Positions 15,205-25,000 of a stretch of 64,000 nt of DNA are shown in pieces (position 1 is the first letter of the stretch; the number at the start of each line of letters is the position of its first letter). The DNA is taken from assembly GCA_963795335.1 (NCBI GenBank), contig CAWCHI010000008.1:124001-188000 (forward strand). Direction: 5' to 3'. The position numbers and the translations under genes are program-made. The notes beneath the pieces are model-generated. The model was not told where the DNA came from. It was given only the letters and a program-made list of their open reading frames with translations, and did not search any database. Source of the stretch: Trebonia sp963795335. Lineage in GTDB: Bacteria > Actinomycetota > Actinomycetes > Streptosporangiales > Streptosporangiaceae.

Positions 15205-15599
15205 GACTGGTTCCCGGTGCTCGCCGGGTTGCCGACCGTGGCCGCCTCGGGGAGCGGGATCACCGGGCAGTCCTTCCAGATCCGCTCCAGCGAGTAGAAG
15301 GTGCGCTCGTCCTTACTCTGCACGTGGACCACGAGGTCGTTGTAGTCCAGGAGCACCCAGCGGCCCTCCTGTTCGCCCTCGCGGCGCACCAGCGTGGCGC
15401 CCGCCTGCTTGAGCCGGAGCTCTATCTCATCGATGATCGAGCGGACCTGCCGGTCGTTGGCTCCTGAGCAGAGCAGGAACGTGTCGGCGATCGCGAGCTG
15501 GTCGCTGACGTCGTAGGCAACGATGTCACTGGCCAGCTTGTCGGCCGCGGCGAGGGCGGCGATCTCGGTGAGCTCGATGGCCCTGGGAGTGGCAGTCAC
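15201..15599 (-). CDS. rsfS: Ribosome silencing factor RsfS
   Basis: RsfS/Iojap family, 132 residues. It binds ribosomal protein L14 and prevents joining of ribosomal subunits under starvation. Diagnostic segments are DIVAYDVSDQLAIADTFLLCSG, NDRQVRSIIDEIE and GRWVLLDYNDLVVHVQ. It follows nadD on the same strand, as in most bacteria, and is coupled to the downstream phosphatase. GTG start at 15599. Confidence 0.97.
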   Translation of the reverse strand: MTATPRAIELTEIAALAAADKLASDIVAYDVSDQLAIADTFLLCSGANDRQVRSIIDEIELRLKQAGATLVRREGEQEGRWVLLDYNDLVVHVQSKDERTFYSLERIWKDCPVIPLPEAATVGNPASTGNQS

Positions 15600-15746
15600 G
15601 TGGCGGGCTCGGCCTCCTTGGTCGGGTGTGTTTCCTCTTCTAGGATCGCATGTCCGCGCAAGCGGGATGGCGCCGCGTGAGAATGGTGAGACTGGATCTT
15701 CAGCCGCCAGGGCCGGTTAACCGGCTACCCCGGCCCGCACCGGGGT

Positions 15747-16391
15747 TCAGCCTACGGCGCGGCCCGGGTCGGCCGTGCGGGCCTGGTCGGCCGGGCTGCG
15801 GCCGTACAGGCCGCGCTTGGCGATGTACTGCACGACGCCGTCCGGGACGAGGTACCACACTGGTTCCCCGGCCGCCACCCGATGACGGCACTCGCTGCTG
15901 GAGATGGCCAGGGCCGGGATCTCCACCAGGGACACCTTCCCGTCCGGGAGGCCCTGGCCGGTTAGCCGGTGGCCCGGCCTGGTGCAGCCCACGAAGTGCG
16001 CCAGGCCGAACAGGGCCTCGACGTCATGCCAGGTCAGGATGTTCGCCAGGGCGTCCGCGCCGGTGATGAAGAACAGGTCGGTATCAGGCCCGTTGGCCTG
16101 CTTGAGGTCGCGCAGGGTGTCGATCGTGTAGGTCGGCCCAGGGCGGTCGATGTCGACCCGGCTGACCGAGAAGCGCGGGTTGGACGCGGTCGCGATGACC
16201 GTCATCAGGTAGCGGTCCTCGGGGCTGGAAACCTTCCGGTCATCCTTCTGGTACGGCTGCCCGGTCGGCACGAAAACGACCTCGTCGAGGGCGAAGATGT
16301 GCGCCACCTCGCTGCCGGCCACCAGGTGACCGTGGTGGACCGGGTCGAACGTTCCGCCCATCACGCCGACCCGCCTGCGCCGGTTGCTCAA
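15747..16391 (-). CDS. nadD: Nicotinate-nucleotide adenylyltransferase NadD
   Basis: NaMN adenylyltransferase of 214 residues, in the NAD biosynthesis pathway. The nucleotidyl-transferase motif GGTFDPVHHGH is near residue 11. VPTGQPYQK, TGADALANILTWHD and the late SSSECRHRVAAG (the ISSTxIR equivalent) complete the family pattern. A TTG start at 16391 is preferred: GAAGGAGG lies six bases upstream. The upstream ATG/GTG frame to 16460 adds 23 arginine-rich residues that are not typical. The gene is divergent from the M48 protease and upstream of rsfS. Confidence 0.95.
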   Translation of the reverse strand: MSNRRRRVGVMGGTFDPVHHGHLVAGSEVAHIFALDEVVFVPTGQPYQKDDRKVSSPEDRYLMTVIATASNPRFSVSRVDIDRPGPTYTIDTLRDLKQANGPDTDLFFITGADALANILTWHDVEALFGLAHFVGCTRPGHRLTGQGLPDGKVSLVEIPALAISSSECRHRVAAGEPVWYLVPDGVVQYIAKRGLYGRSPADQARTADPGRAVG

Positions 16392-16522
16392 CGCACGCCT
16401 CCTTCGCTTCCTGCTTTTGCGATGGTACAGCGGCGGGAGGGCTCGAAAATGTTCCGTCATCCCGTAGTGTTACGCCTGGCGAGCGATGCGCTCCGGTCCC
16501 GGGTAGCGCTACCATTCGAGAT

Positions 16523-17563
16523 ATGACTTCAGTGCCTGATCGTGCCAGAGTCCGGCTCACCGGCATCTCGTCACGCGCCTACGAGCACCCGGCCGACCGC
16601 TCCGCGCTTGTCGCGCTGCGCAAGCTGAGCGGCTTCGACGTGCTGCTGAGCAAGCTCTTCGGCCTCATCAACGAACGTGCCTTGCGGCTGACCTTCCTGG
16701 CTGGCGCGGTCAAGGTATCCGAGCGGCAGTTCCCGCACATCTACGCCCTGGTGCGGGACGGCTCCTACATCCTCGACCTGCCCGACGTGCCCGAGTGCTA
16801 CGTCATGCAGTCGCCCATCCCCAACGCCATGGCGATCGGCCGCGACCGGCCGTTCATCGTGCTCACCACCGGCCTGGTGAACCTCAACGACGAGGAGGAG
16901 CTGCGCTTCGTCGTCGGTCACGAGCTCGGGCACATCCTGTCCGGGCACGCGGTCTACCGGACCATGCTGCTCATCCTCATCCAGCTGGCGTCGCGGATCG
17001 CCTGGATGCCAATCGGCTACCTCGGCCTGCGCGGCATCATCTGGGGCCTCGAGGAGTGGTTCCGCAAGTCCGAGCTGTCCTGCGACCGGGCGGGCCTGCT
17101 GGCCGGCCAGGACGTGGACGCGGCCCGGCGGGCGCTGATGAAGCTGGCCGGCGGCCCGCACCTGTCGGAACTCAACCCGGACGCCTTCCGGGAGCAGGCA
17201 CACGAGTACGACGCGGTGCCGGACCTCCGCGACTCAATCCTCAAGGTCCTGCAGTTGCAGGGGAACACCCACCCGTTCGCGGTGGTGCGGTTCGCCGAGC
17301 TCGACCGCTGGGCCACCGACGGCTCGTACGAGTCGATCCTGGCGGGTGACTACCCGCGGCGCGACACCGACCGGGACGCCAAGTTCACCGACGAGATGCG
17401 CAACGCGGCCAACTCCTACCGGGACAACTGGGCCCGGTCGGAGGACCCGCTCAACGGGATCCTCCGCGGCGTCGCCGAGACCGGCGTCCGGGCCGCGTCC
17501 GGGCTGTTCGACCGGCTCGGTGGCAACCGGAACCCCGGCTCGAACGACAACAACGACAACTAG
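16523..17563 (+). CDS. M48-family zinc metallopeptidase
   Basis: Protein of 346 residues with the gluzincin motif VGHELGHILSGH (HELGH at about 133-137). A hydrophobic segment, MLLILIQLASRIAWMPIGYLG, follows, then the third zinc ligand region SELSCDRAGLLA. Unlike HtpX it has no N-terminal membrane helices. The tail is acidic/asparagine-rich (NRNPGSNDNNDN). The family is peptidase M48, possibly membrane-associated by the internal hydrophobic stretch. Its function in actinomycetes is uncertain. Confidence 0.9.
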   Translation: MTSVPDRARVRLTGISSRAYEHPADRSALVALRKLSGFDVLLSKLFGLINERALRLTFLAGAVKVSERQFPHIYALVRDGSYILDLPDVPECYVMQSPIPNAMAIGRDRPFIVLTTGLVNLNDEEELRFVVGHELGHILSGHAVYRTMLLILIQLASRIAWMPIGYLGLRGIIWGLEEWFRKSELSCDRAGLLAGQDVDAARRALMKLAGGPHLSELNPDAFREQAHEYDAVPDLRDSILKVLQLQGNTHPFAVVRFAELDRWATDGSYESILAGDYPRRDTDRDAKFTDEMRNAANSYRDNWARSEDPLNGILRGVAETGVRAASGLFDRLGGNRNPGSNDNNDN

Positions 17564-17788
17564 GCACTGTCGCCGCACGGGCGGGGCCGGGGGAGCTTCT
17601 CCCCGGCCCCGCCCGGCGTTTCCGGCCCCCGCCGCCTCGGGGCCCGCGCCTCGGGCGCGCCGACGCCTCGGGCGCGCCGACTCTGCCGCGCCGACTCCGC
17701 ACCACGCCGGCTGGCCTCCTCAGCCACAGCCAGCTTGGCGCCGGGACCCGCCCCTACCGCCACTTCGGCCGCCTTAGCCACAGCCACC

Positions 17789-17840
17789 AAGATTGGGTGC
17801 AGTTGCTACCCATATTTGGGTACTAAATGCACCCAATAAT
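17789..17840. repeat. Hairpin element, left copy, flanking a HAD gene remnant
   Basis: Outer arms ATTGGGTGCA (17792-17801) and TGCACCCAAT (17828-17837) pair perfectly over 10 bp. Inner arms TACCCA/TGGGTA (17807-17812, 17817-17822) pair around TATT. A second element of almost the same length at 18239-18289 shares most bases and shows paired changes in the outer stem. The HAD remnant begins a few bases to its right. The upstream stretch 17564-17788 holds no gene I can support. Confidence 0.7.
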
Positions 17841-17845
17841 GGGTG

Positions 17846-18168
17846 GCCCCACTGGAGCTGCGGGCGGACTTCGAGCTCATCCACGAGAAGCGGCACATCA
17901 GGCAGTTCATGGATTTCGTCCTCGTCCGGGAGGACTACGGGCACGCCAAGCCGCACCCCGAACCGTACCTGACCGGGTTGAAGCGCTTCGGAGCGACCAG
18001 GGGAGAGACACTGGTCGTCGAGGACTCCCCCGAGGGCTGAAGTCAGCCGTAGCGGCTGGCATCGACTGTGCCATCGTTCGCAACGACTTCATGCATTCAC
18101 CTGACTTCTCCGGGGCCAGTTATCGCATCGAGGCCCTAATCGAGCTCAGGGACATCGTCGTGGGCTAG
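17846..18168 (+). pseudogene. Truncated and frameshifted HAD-superfamily hydrolase
   Basis: Only the C-terminal half of a HAD phosphatase is present: FELIHEKRHIRQFMDFVLVRED, the motif III lysine in GHAKPHPEPYL, and the motif IV LVVEDSPEG. A stop follows because one base is missing near 18,035-18,042. The next frame continues LKSAVAAGIDCAIVRNDF to a TAG at 18168. The N-terminal nucleophile domain (DxD) is absent, and the homology begins right beside the left hairpin element. This looks like a gene truncated by recombination and then decaying. It is not translated into a working enzyme. Confidence 0.8.
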
Positions 18169-18238
18169 ACACCCGCGAATGTCTGCGCCGTACGCGCCGC
18201 GGCCTGTCCAATCGGCTACCGGAACCAGTCAGTGAGAA

Positions 18239-18289
18239 AAGATTGGATGCGGTTACCGCCCATATTCGGTCGAAATAGCATCCAATAAC
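18239..18289. repeat. Hairpin element, right copy
   Basis: Outer arms ATTGGATGC (18242-18250) and GCATCCAAT (18278-18286) pair perfectly. Compared with the left copy, the outer stem carries G-to-A on one arm and C-to-T on the other, so pairing is kept. The core CCCATATT is shared. It lies 105 bases downstream of proB (minus strand). There, TCTTTTCTC follows the stem, so this copy could also act as a proB terminator. Confidence 0.68.
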
Positions 18290-18393
18290 TTGATCCGGAT
18301 CTCGCGGGCGGGGGGGTCGGCGGCGCGGGCCAGGATGGCCGTTGGGGTGCGCCAGGGTGGTGGGCCCTGGTGGCCGGCGGGGCGCGTGGGTGC

Positions 18394-19542
18394 TCAGAGG
18401 ATGACCAGGTCGTCGCGGTGGACGACCTCGCGCTCGTACTCGGGGCCGAGCTTGCTCGACAGCCAGCGGGTGGAGCGGCCCATCAGCGCTGGCAGCTCCT
18501 TGGCGTCGTAGCTGACCAGGCCGCGGGCGACCGGCGTGCCCGCCTCGTCGGTCAGGTCGACCGGGTCGCCGGCCTCGAAGGCGCCGGTCGCGGCGGTGAT
18601 CCCGGCCGGCAGGAGCGAGGCGCGGCGGACGGTGACGGCCTCGACCGCGCCGTCGTCCAGCCGCAGCGCCCCCCGGGCGACGGCCGCGTGGGCGAGCCAC
18701 AGCAGCCGGGTACTGGGCCGGGTGCCGGTGGGTGCGAAGTAGGTGCCGGCCGCCGCGCCGGCGACGGCCGCCCCGGCGTCGTCCGCCGCCGCTACCACGG
18801 TGGGGATGCCGGCCGCGGTGGCGATGAGGGCCGAGTCCACCTTCGTCGACATGCCGCCCCGGCCGAGGCCGCTGGCGCCCGACTTGCCCGCCTTCACCTG
18901 GGCCAGGTCATCCGGTCCGGCCACGGTGTCGATCTTGCGGGCGGCGACCTGGCCGGCTTTGCCCGTGCGCGGGTCGCCGTCGTAGAGCCCGTCCACGTCC
19001 GACAGCAGGATCAGCGCGCTGGCCCGGCTGACGTGGGCGACCAGGGCGGCCAGGCGGTCGTTGTCGCCGAACCTGATCTCGTCGGTGGCCACCGTGTCGT
19101 TCTCGTTGACCACCGGCACCACGCCCAGCTCCAGCAGCCGGTCGAGGGTGCGCTGGGCGTTGCGGTAATGGCTCCGGCGCATCAGGTCGTCGGCGGTCAG
19201 CAGGACCTGGCCGACGCCGAGGCCGTGGGCACGGAACGCCTCGGTGTAGCGGGCGATCAGCAGTCCCTGGCCGACACTGGCGGCCGCCTGCTGGGTGGCC
19301 AGGTCCCTGGGCCGCTTACCGAGGCCGAGCGGGGCCAGACCGGTCGCGATCGCCCCCGAGGAGACGAGCAGCACCTGGTGACCGGCTGAGACGCGGCCGG
19401 CGATCACGCCCGCGAGGGCGACGATGCGCGCCTCGTCGACGGCCCCGTTCCTGGTGAGCGAGGACGACCCGATCTTGACGACGGTCCGCGGGGCGCTGGC
19501 GATGTCGGGACGGGCAGCGTCCAGGCCGGCGGACTCGTGCAC
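18394..19542 (-). CDS. proB: Glutamate 5-kinase ProB
   Basis: First enzyme of proline synthesis, phosphorylating glutamate, 382 residues. The amino-acid kinase domain (about 20-270) has VVKIGSSSL, LVSSGAIATG, VVNENDTVATDEIRFGDND and GRGGMSTKVDSA. A PUA domain (about 295-375) follows, as in the long ProB class. It starts with GTG six bases after the obg stop, in the conserved rplU-rpmA-obg-proB order. Feedback control by proline is known for the family and cannot be read here. Confidence 0.97.
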   Translation of the reverse strand: MHESAGLDAARPDIASAPRTVVKIGSSSLTRNGAVDEARIVALAGVIAGRVSAGHQVLLVSSGAIATGLAPLGLGKRPRDLATQQAAASVGQGLLIARYTEAFRAHGLGVGQVLLTADDLMRRSHYRNAQRTLDRLLELGVVPVVNENDTVATDEIRFGDNDRLAALVAHVSRASALILLSDVDGLYDGDPRTGKAGQVAARKIDTVAGPDDLAQVKAGKSGASGLGRGGMSTKVDSALIATAAGIPTVVAAADDAGAAVAGAAAGTYFAPTGTRPSTRLLWLAHAAVARGALRLDDGAVEAVTVRRASLLPAGITAATGAFEAGDPVDLTDEAGTPVARGLVSYDAKELPALMGRSTRWLSSKLGPEYEREVVHRDDLVIL

Positions 19543-19547
19543 GGTCG

Positions 19548-20933
19548 TTATCTTTCCAGGCGCCAGTCCGAGCCGCGCGGGCCGGGGGCGTGGCCGCCGC
19601 CGGCGGGCAGCTCGGGGTCCCAGTCGAAGACCACGGCGTCGTCCAGGTCGCCGATCAGCACCGTGTCGCCGGCCTCGGCGCCCGCCTTCGCGAGCGCCTC
19701 CTCGATCCCCAGCCGGGCCAGCCGGTCGGCCAGGTAGCCGACCGCCTCGTCGTTGCTGAAGTCGGTCTGGTTGACCCAGCGCGACGGCTTGTCCCCGCGG
19801 ATAAGGTAGGCGCCGTCGTCGGTCCGGACGATCTCGTAGCTGTCGTCCTTGACCGCCGGCGGGCGGATGACCACCCGCACCGGCGCCGCCGCGGGCGTGG
19901 CCGCGCGGGCCTGGGTGACGATCTCGGCCAGGGCGAACTTGAACTCGCGGAGCCCCTCGGTGGTGGCGGCCGACACCTCGTAGACGGCCAGGCCGCGGGC
20001 CTCGATCTCCGGCCGGACCAGGTCGGCCAGCTCGCGCGCCTCGGGCACGTCGATCTTGTTGAGCGCGACGATCCGCGGCCGCTCACTGAGCGGGACGCCG
20101 CCCAGCGCGCCGCCGGCCGTGGCCTCGTAGGCGGCCAGCTCGGCCTCGATCGTGTCGAGGTCGGTCAGCGGGTCACGGCCGGGCTCGGCGGTGGCGCAGT
20201 CGAGCACGTGAACCAGGGCCGCGCAGCGCTCGATGTGGCGCAGGAAATCGTGGCCCAGCCCCTTGCCCTCGCTCGCGCCCGGGATCAGCCCGGGCACGTC
20301 GGCCACGACGAACTGGACGTCGCCCGCCTCGGCGACCCCGAGGTTGGGGATGAGGGTGGTGAACGGGTAATCGGCGATCTTGGGCCGGGCGGCCGAGATG
20401 GCGGCGATCAGGGACGACTTGCCGGCGCTGGGGAAACCGATCAGGCCGATGTCGGCCACGCTCTTGAGCTCCAGGGTGAGCTCGCGCTCCTCCCCCACCT
20501 CGCCCTTCAGCGCGAAGCCCGGGGCCTTGCGCTTGGTCGAGGCGAGGGCGGCGTTACCGAGGCCACCGCGTCCCCCGGCCGCCGCGATGAACTGGGTCCC
20601 GTTGCCGACCAGGTCGGCCAGCAGCTCGCCGTTGGCGTCGAGGACGACGGTGCCGCTCGGCACCTTGATGACCTGGTCCTCGCCCGCGGCGCCGTTACGG
20701 TTGGAGCCCTCGCCCTGATGGCCGTTGGCGGCCTTGCGGATGGGGCGGCGGTGGAAGTCGAGCAGGGTCGAGGTGGACGGGTCGACCTCGAGGATGACGC
20801 TCCCGCCCCGGCCCCCGTTGCCCCCGTCGGGGCCGCCCAGCGGTTTGAACTTCTCCCGGTGAACCGAGGCACAGCCGTGACCGCCGTGGCCCGCCTGCAC
20901 CCGGATTGCGGCGTGGTCAGCGAACTCCGCCAT
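19548..20933 (-). CDS. obg: Obg/CgtA GTPase
   Basis: Essential ribosome-assembly and growth-control GTPase, 461 residues. The glycine-rich Obg fold occupies about 1-158 (GGPDGGNGGRGGSVILEVD). The G domain has G1 GFPSAGKSSL near 168, G3 DVPGLIPGASEGKGLGHDFL and G4 NKID. The C-terminal OCT domain, as in actinobacteria, covers about 340-420 (YEIVRTDDGAYLIRG). It lies between rpmA and proB. Confidence 0.98.
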   Translation of the reverse strand: MAEFADHAAIRVQAGHGGHGCASVHREKFKPLGGPDGGNGGRGGSVILEVDPSTSTLLDFHRRPIRKAANGHQGEGSNRNGAAGEDQVIKVPSGTVVLDANGELLADLVGNGTQFIAAAGGRGGLGNAALASTKRKAPGFALKGEVGEERELTLELKSVADIGLIGFPSAGKSSLIAAISAARPKIADYPFTTLIPNLGVAEAGDVQFVVADVPGLIPGASEGKGLGHDFLRHIERCAALVHVLDCATAEPGRDPLTDLDTIEAELAAYEATAGGALGGVPLSERPRIVALNKIDVPEARELADLVRPEIEARGLAVYEVSAATTEGLREFKFALAEIVTQARAATPAAAPVRVVIRPPAVKDDSYEIVRTDDGAYLIRGDKPSRWVNQTDFSNDEAVGYLADRLARLGIEEALAKAGAEAGDTVLIGDLDDAVVFDWDPELPAGGGHAPGPRGSDWRLER

Positions 20934-21030
20934 GATCAGATCCCCTTGTTACGTCAGCCCCGTGGTCGCCCGGCCGGCGGCCGGGCTCCCTGGTTTCCTG
21001 CCCTGCTTACCTGCGAGCGGGTCTTACATG

Positions 21031-21065
21031 CGAATGGCGGGCCGGAGTCCCCGGCCCGCCATTCG
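21031..21065. terminator. Perfect 15-bp hairpin after rpmA
   Basis: CGAATGGCGGGCCGG (21031-21045) pairs perfectly with CCGGCCCGCCATTCG (21051-21065) around a five-base loop. It sits 29 bases after the rpmA stop and upstream of obg. There is no T-run on the minus strand, which is common for actinomycete terminators. It may attenuate rather than end transcription, so that ribosomal protein genes exceed obg. Confidence 0.7.
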
Positions 21066-21093
21066 GCAGTTACGTCGTGGTCGCGTGAGCGGC

Positions 21094-21372
21094 TCAGGCC
21101 GAGGCCTTCTCCGGCTCCCTTGCGGGCTCGACGATGCTCACCGCGCGGCGGCCGCGGACGCGGCCGAACTGCACCTTGCCCGCCACCAGGGCGAACAGGG
21201 TGTCGTCATCGCCGCGGCCGACACCCAGACCGGGGTGGAAGTGCGTGCCGCGCTGCCGGACGATGATCTCGCCCGCGTTGACCCGCTGGCCGCCGAAGCG
21301 CTTGACGCCAAGCCGCTGCGCGTTGCTGTCCCGGCCGTTACGGCTGGACGACGCGCCCTTCTTGTGTGCCAT
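21094..21372 (-). CDS. rpmA: Ribosomal protein bL27
   Basis: 92 residues, MAHKKGASSSRNGRDSNAQRL at the start and GTHFHPGLGVGRGDDDTLFAL in the middle, diagnostic for bL27. It is a component of the 50S peptidyl-transferase region. It starts right after MAHKKG without a cleaved N-terminal extension, as in most actinobacteria. It lies 30 bases downstream of rplU. Confidence 0.98.
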   Translation of the reverse strand: MAHKKGASSSRNGRDSNAQRLGVKRFGGQRVNAGEIIVRQRGTHFHPGLGVGRGDDDTLFALVAGKVQFGRVRGRRAVSIVEPAREPEKASA

Positions 21373-21402
21373 CTCTGCTAGCCCTCTTGTCCTTGCGCCC
21401 TG

Positions 21403-21750
21403 TTACGCGTCGGCCTTGGCGGTCTTGGCCGCCTTGGCCGGCTTCTCGATCCCGGTGATCTTGACCTGGGTGTACTGCTGCCGGTGACCCTGGCGGCGCT
21501 TGTACCCAGTCTTGTTCCGGTAGTGGATCATGTTGATCTTCGGCCCCTTGGCCGGGCCGACCACCTCGGCCGTCACCGTGTAACCGGTAAGCTCCGCCGG
21601 GTCGCTGATGACCGTGCTGCCGTCCACCACGAGCAGCGCGGGGAGCGTGAGGCTCGACCCGGCCTCCTCGTCCGCAAGCTTGTCGACGGTAAGCACGTCG
21701 TCGAGGGCGACCTTCTCCTGCCTGCCACCGCAGCGCACAATCGCGTACAC
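21403..21750 (-). CDS. rplU: Ribosomal protein bL21
   Basis: 115 residues beginning VYAIVRCGGRQEKV, with HYRNKTGYKRRQGHRQQYTQV near the end, diagnostic for bL21. GTG at 21750 is the start: GGAGAGG lies upstream and the family begins here. A longer open frame to 21885 has no homology. The 276-base gap to the RNase gene holds its leader, with a TAAGAT -10-like hexamer on the minus strand near 21,853. Confidence 0.97.
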   Translation of the reverse strand: MYAIVRCGGRQEKVALDDVLTVDKLADEEAGSSLTLPALLVVDGSTVISDPAELTGYTVTAEVVGPAKGPKINMIHYRNKTGYKRRQGHRQQYTQVKITGIEKPAKAAKTAKADA

Positions 21751-22026
21751 CCGAGAACTGCCTCTCCCTGAGAGCGTGCCCCACTGTCTTTCGGCAACAG
21801 TGGCTGTTGGCCATCGTGCCGGTAGTGGGCTCGCCGTGAACCTGACATGCCATCTTACGTGCATGGGCGCGATCCGCGACCGCACTCGGCCCTGTGCTTG
21901 AGGAAATCGGTCAAGCTGGCAGGCTAGCGCCGTCGCAACGGTTATCGCTCACGAAAGCATACCAGCTTCGCGGCAGACGATTGACCGTCTCGGCGCTGCC
22001 TGCCCGCCTGGGCCGGCCTCGTCTCG

Positions 22027-25000
22027 CTATCCGGCCTGGCCATCGGGGCCGTCAGCCGGGCCGGACCCATCCCCGGACCCATCCCCGGGCTGCTCTGGCT
22101 CGGCCGGCGTGGCCGGGGCCGACTCGGCCGACACGGGCGACGCGACCTCGGCCGGCTCAGCGGAGACTGGCTCGGCGAACGCGGCCGGCTCAGCCGACAC
22201 CGGGGCGGCCGGCTCGGCCTGCTCGTCCGCAAGCGGCTCGGGCTCGGCCGGCGGCACGGCCGCGACGTCGGCCACCGTGACCGGCGCCTCCTGCTCAGGC
22301 GCCGGGACGGCGTCGAAGAGGCTGGCCGGGACGGTGGCGGGCTCCCCGGCGGTGTCCGGGGCGACTGGCTCCGGCGTCACGGGCGGCTCGGCTGGGACCG
22401 ACACCTCGGCGACCGGAGCCGGGTCGGCGGTGACCGTGACCCGCGCGGTGGCGGAGCCGGCGGCCCGTGTCCGGGTACGCGGACGGGACGGGACGACGCC
22501 AGTGTCGGCCGGCGCAGGCGGCTCCGGCTCGGCCAGCGGGGCGCTGGTGACGACCGGGACCACCGGCGGGGTGTCCTCGACCACGACGGCGGTGGCGAAG
22601 GCGGTGCCGGCGGCGGACGTACTGCGGCGAGTCCGGCGGCCGCCGTTGCCCGTCCCGTCCGCAGTGGCCTGGTTCGTGGCCGGAGCGCTGGCGGCAACGG
22701 CGCTGGCGCCGCTGTCGGCTACCACGGTGCCGGCCCGGTCGGCCACGGCGGTGCCGGCCCGGTCGGCGAGGGCGGTGTCGGCGAGGGCGGTGGCGGCGCT
22801 GGCGACCAGGGCCGGGCCCACGTCACCGCGGGAGCCGGCCCGGTCGTCGTCGCGACGGCCGTTGCCGTTGCCGTTGCCCTTGCCCTGACCACGGCCGTTG
22901 CCGTTGCCACGGCCCGGCGGGGCCGGTACCGGCCGGTGCCCGGTGCCCACCGAGGCGCGGTGGGCCGGCTCGGCCGGGGCGTCGAGGGTGATGATCACAC
23001 CACGCCCGTTGCAGCACTCGCACTGGGTCGAGAATGCCTCGAGCAGCCCGGCCCCGACCCGCTTGCGGGTCATCTGGACCAGGCCGAGCGAGGTCACCTC
23101 GGCCACCTGGTGCTTGGTCCGGTCCCGGGCCAGGCACTCCAGCAGCCGCCGGAGCACCAGCTCGCGGTTGGATTCGAGCACCATGTCGATGAAGTCGATG
23201 ACGATGATGCCGCCGATGTCACGCAGCCGGAGCTGGCGGACGATCTCTTCCGCCGCCTCCAGGTTGTTGCGGGTGACGGTCTCCTCGAGGTTGCCGCCCT
23301 GGCCGGTGAACTTCCCGGTGTTGACGTCGATGACCGACATCGCCTCGGTCCGGTCGATGACGAGCGAGCCGCCGCTCGGCAGCCACACCTTGCGCTCGAG
23401 CGCCTTGGCGAGCTGCTCGTCGACGCGGTAGGCGGCGAAGACGTCGTCGTCGGCGTCCTCGTTGTCGGGGCTGTCCCACCGGCTGATCCGGTCGGCCAGG
23501 TGCGGCGCGACATAACGGACGTACTCGTCGATGATCTCCCAGCCCTCGTCACCGGAGACGATCAGCTTGCTGAAGTCCTCGTTGAAGACGTCGCGGATGA
23601 CCCGGACGGTCAGGTCGGGCTCGCCGTGGAGCAGGGCGGGCGCGCTGGCGGTCTTAGCCTTCTTCTCGATGCTCTCCCACTGGGCGGCGAGCCGGGTGAT
23701 GTCCCGCTCCAGCTCGGCCTCGGCCGCGCCCTCGGCCGCGGTGCGCACGATCACCCCGGCGTTCTCGGGGGTGACCTTCTTCAGGATCTGCTTGAGCCGG
23801 GTCCGCTCAGTGTCCGGGAGCTTGCGGCTGATGCCGGTCATCGACGCGCCCGGCACGTAGACCAGGTACCGGCCGGGCAGGCTGACCATGCTGGTGAGCC
23901 GGGCGCCCTTGTGGCCGACCGGGTCCTTGGTGACCTGGACGATGACCGACTGGCCGGGCTTGAGGGCGGCCTCGATGCGCTTGGGCTGGCCCTCGAGGCC
24001 GCTGGCGTCGAAGTTGACCTCGCCCGCGTACAGCACCGCGTTGCGGCCCTTGCCGATGTCGACGAACGCGGCTTCCATCGACGGCAGCACGTTCTGCACC
24101 TTGCCCAGGTACACGTTGCCGACGTAGGAGGAGTGGGTGGCCCGGTTGACGTAGTGCTCGACCAGGACGTCGTCCTCGAGCACCGCGATCTGGGTCCGGT
24201 CCCCGCGCTGCCGGACCAGCATGGTCCGCTCGACCGACTCGCGGCGGGCGAGGAATTCCGACTCGGTGACCACCGGCGGCCGGCGGCGGCCGGACTCACG
24301 GCCCTCCCGGCGGCGCTGCTTCTTGGCTTCCAGGCGGGTCGAGCCCTTGATCGCCCGTACGTCGTCGGCCGGGTTGTGCGGCGCGCGGACGTGCACCACG
24401 GTGTCCGGCGGGTCGTCCGGGGCTGTGCCGTCGCTGTCGGCGCCGCCACGGCGGCGCTTGCGGCGGCGGCGGCGCCCGGCGCTGCCGCCCTCGGCCGACT
24501 CGTCACCCTCGTCGTCGCCGTCTTCCTCGGCGCTGTCGTCGGTGTCGGCGCCGTCGTCAGCCGCGGCCTCGCCGCGACCCCTGGTCCGGGTGTTACGGCG
24601 GCGGCGGCGCCGGCCCGAGGCCGACTCCTCGCCGTCGGCCGCGTCGGCCGCGGCGGGCTCGTCCCCGGCCGCCTCGACCGCGGCGGTGGCGTCCACGCTC
24701 AGCACGTCGTCGTCGGCGGCGTCGCGGGCCCGGCTCCGGCCGCGGCCCCGGGTGCGGCGGGCGGTCCGGCCGCCATCGGCCGCGTCGGCCGCCGGCTGGT
24801 CGGCGGCAGGCTCGTCAGCCGCAGCCGCAGCCGCAGCCGCAGTCCCGGCCCGGGTGCGGGTACGGCGCGCAGGGCGGCTGGCCTCGTCCGCGTCGGCCGG
24901 CGGCTGGTCGGCGGCGCGCTCATCGGCCGCAGCCGCGGCCGTGGCCCGGGTGCGGGTACGGCGCGCGGGGCGGCTGACCTCGGCGGCGCCCTCAGGCTCA

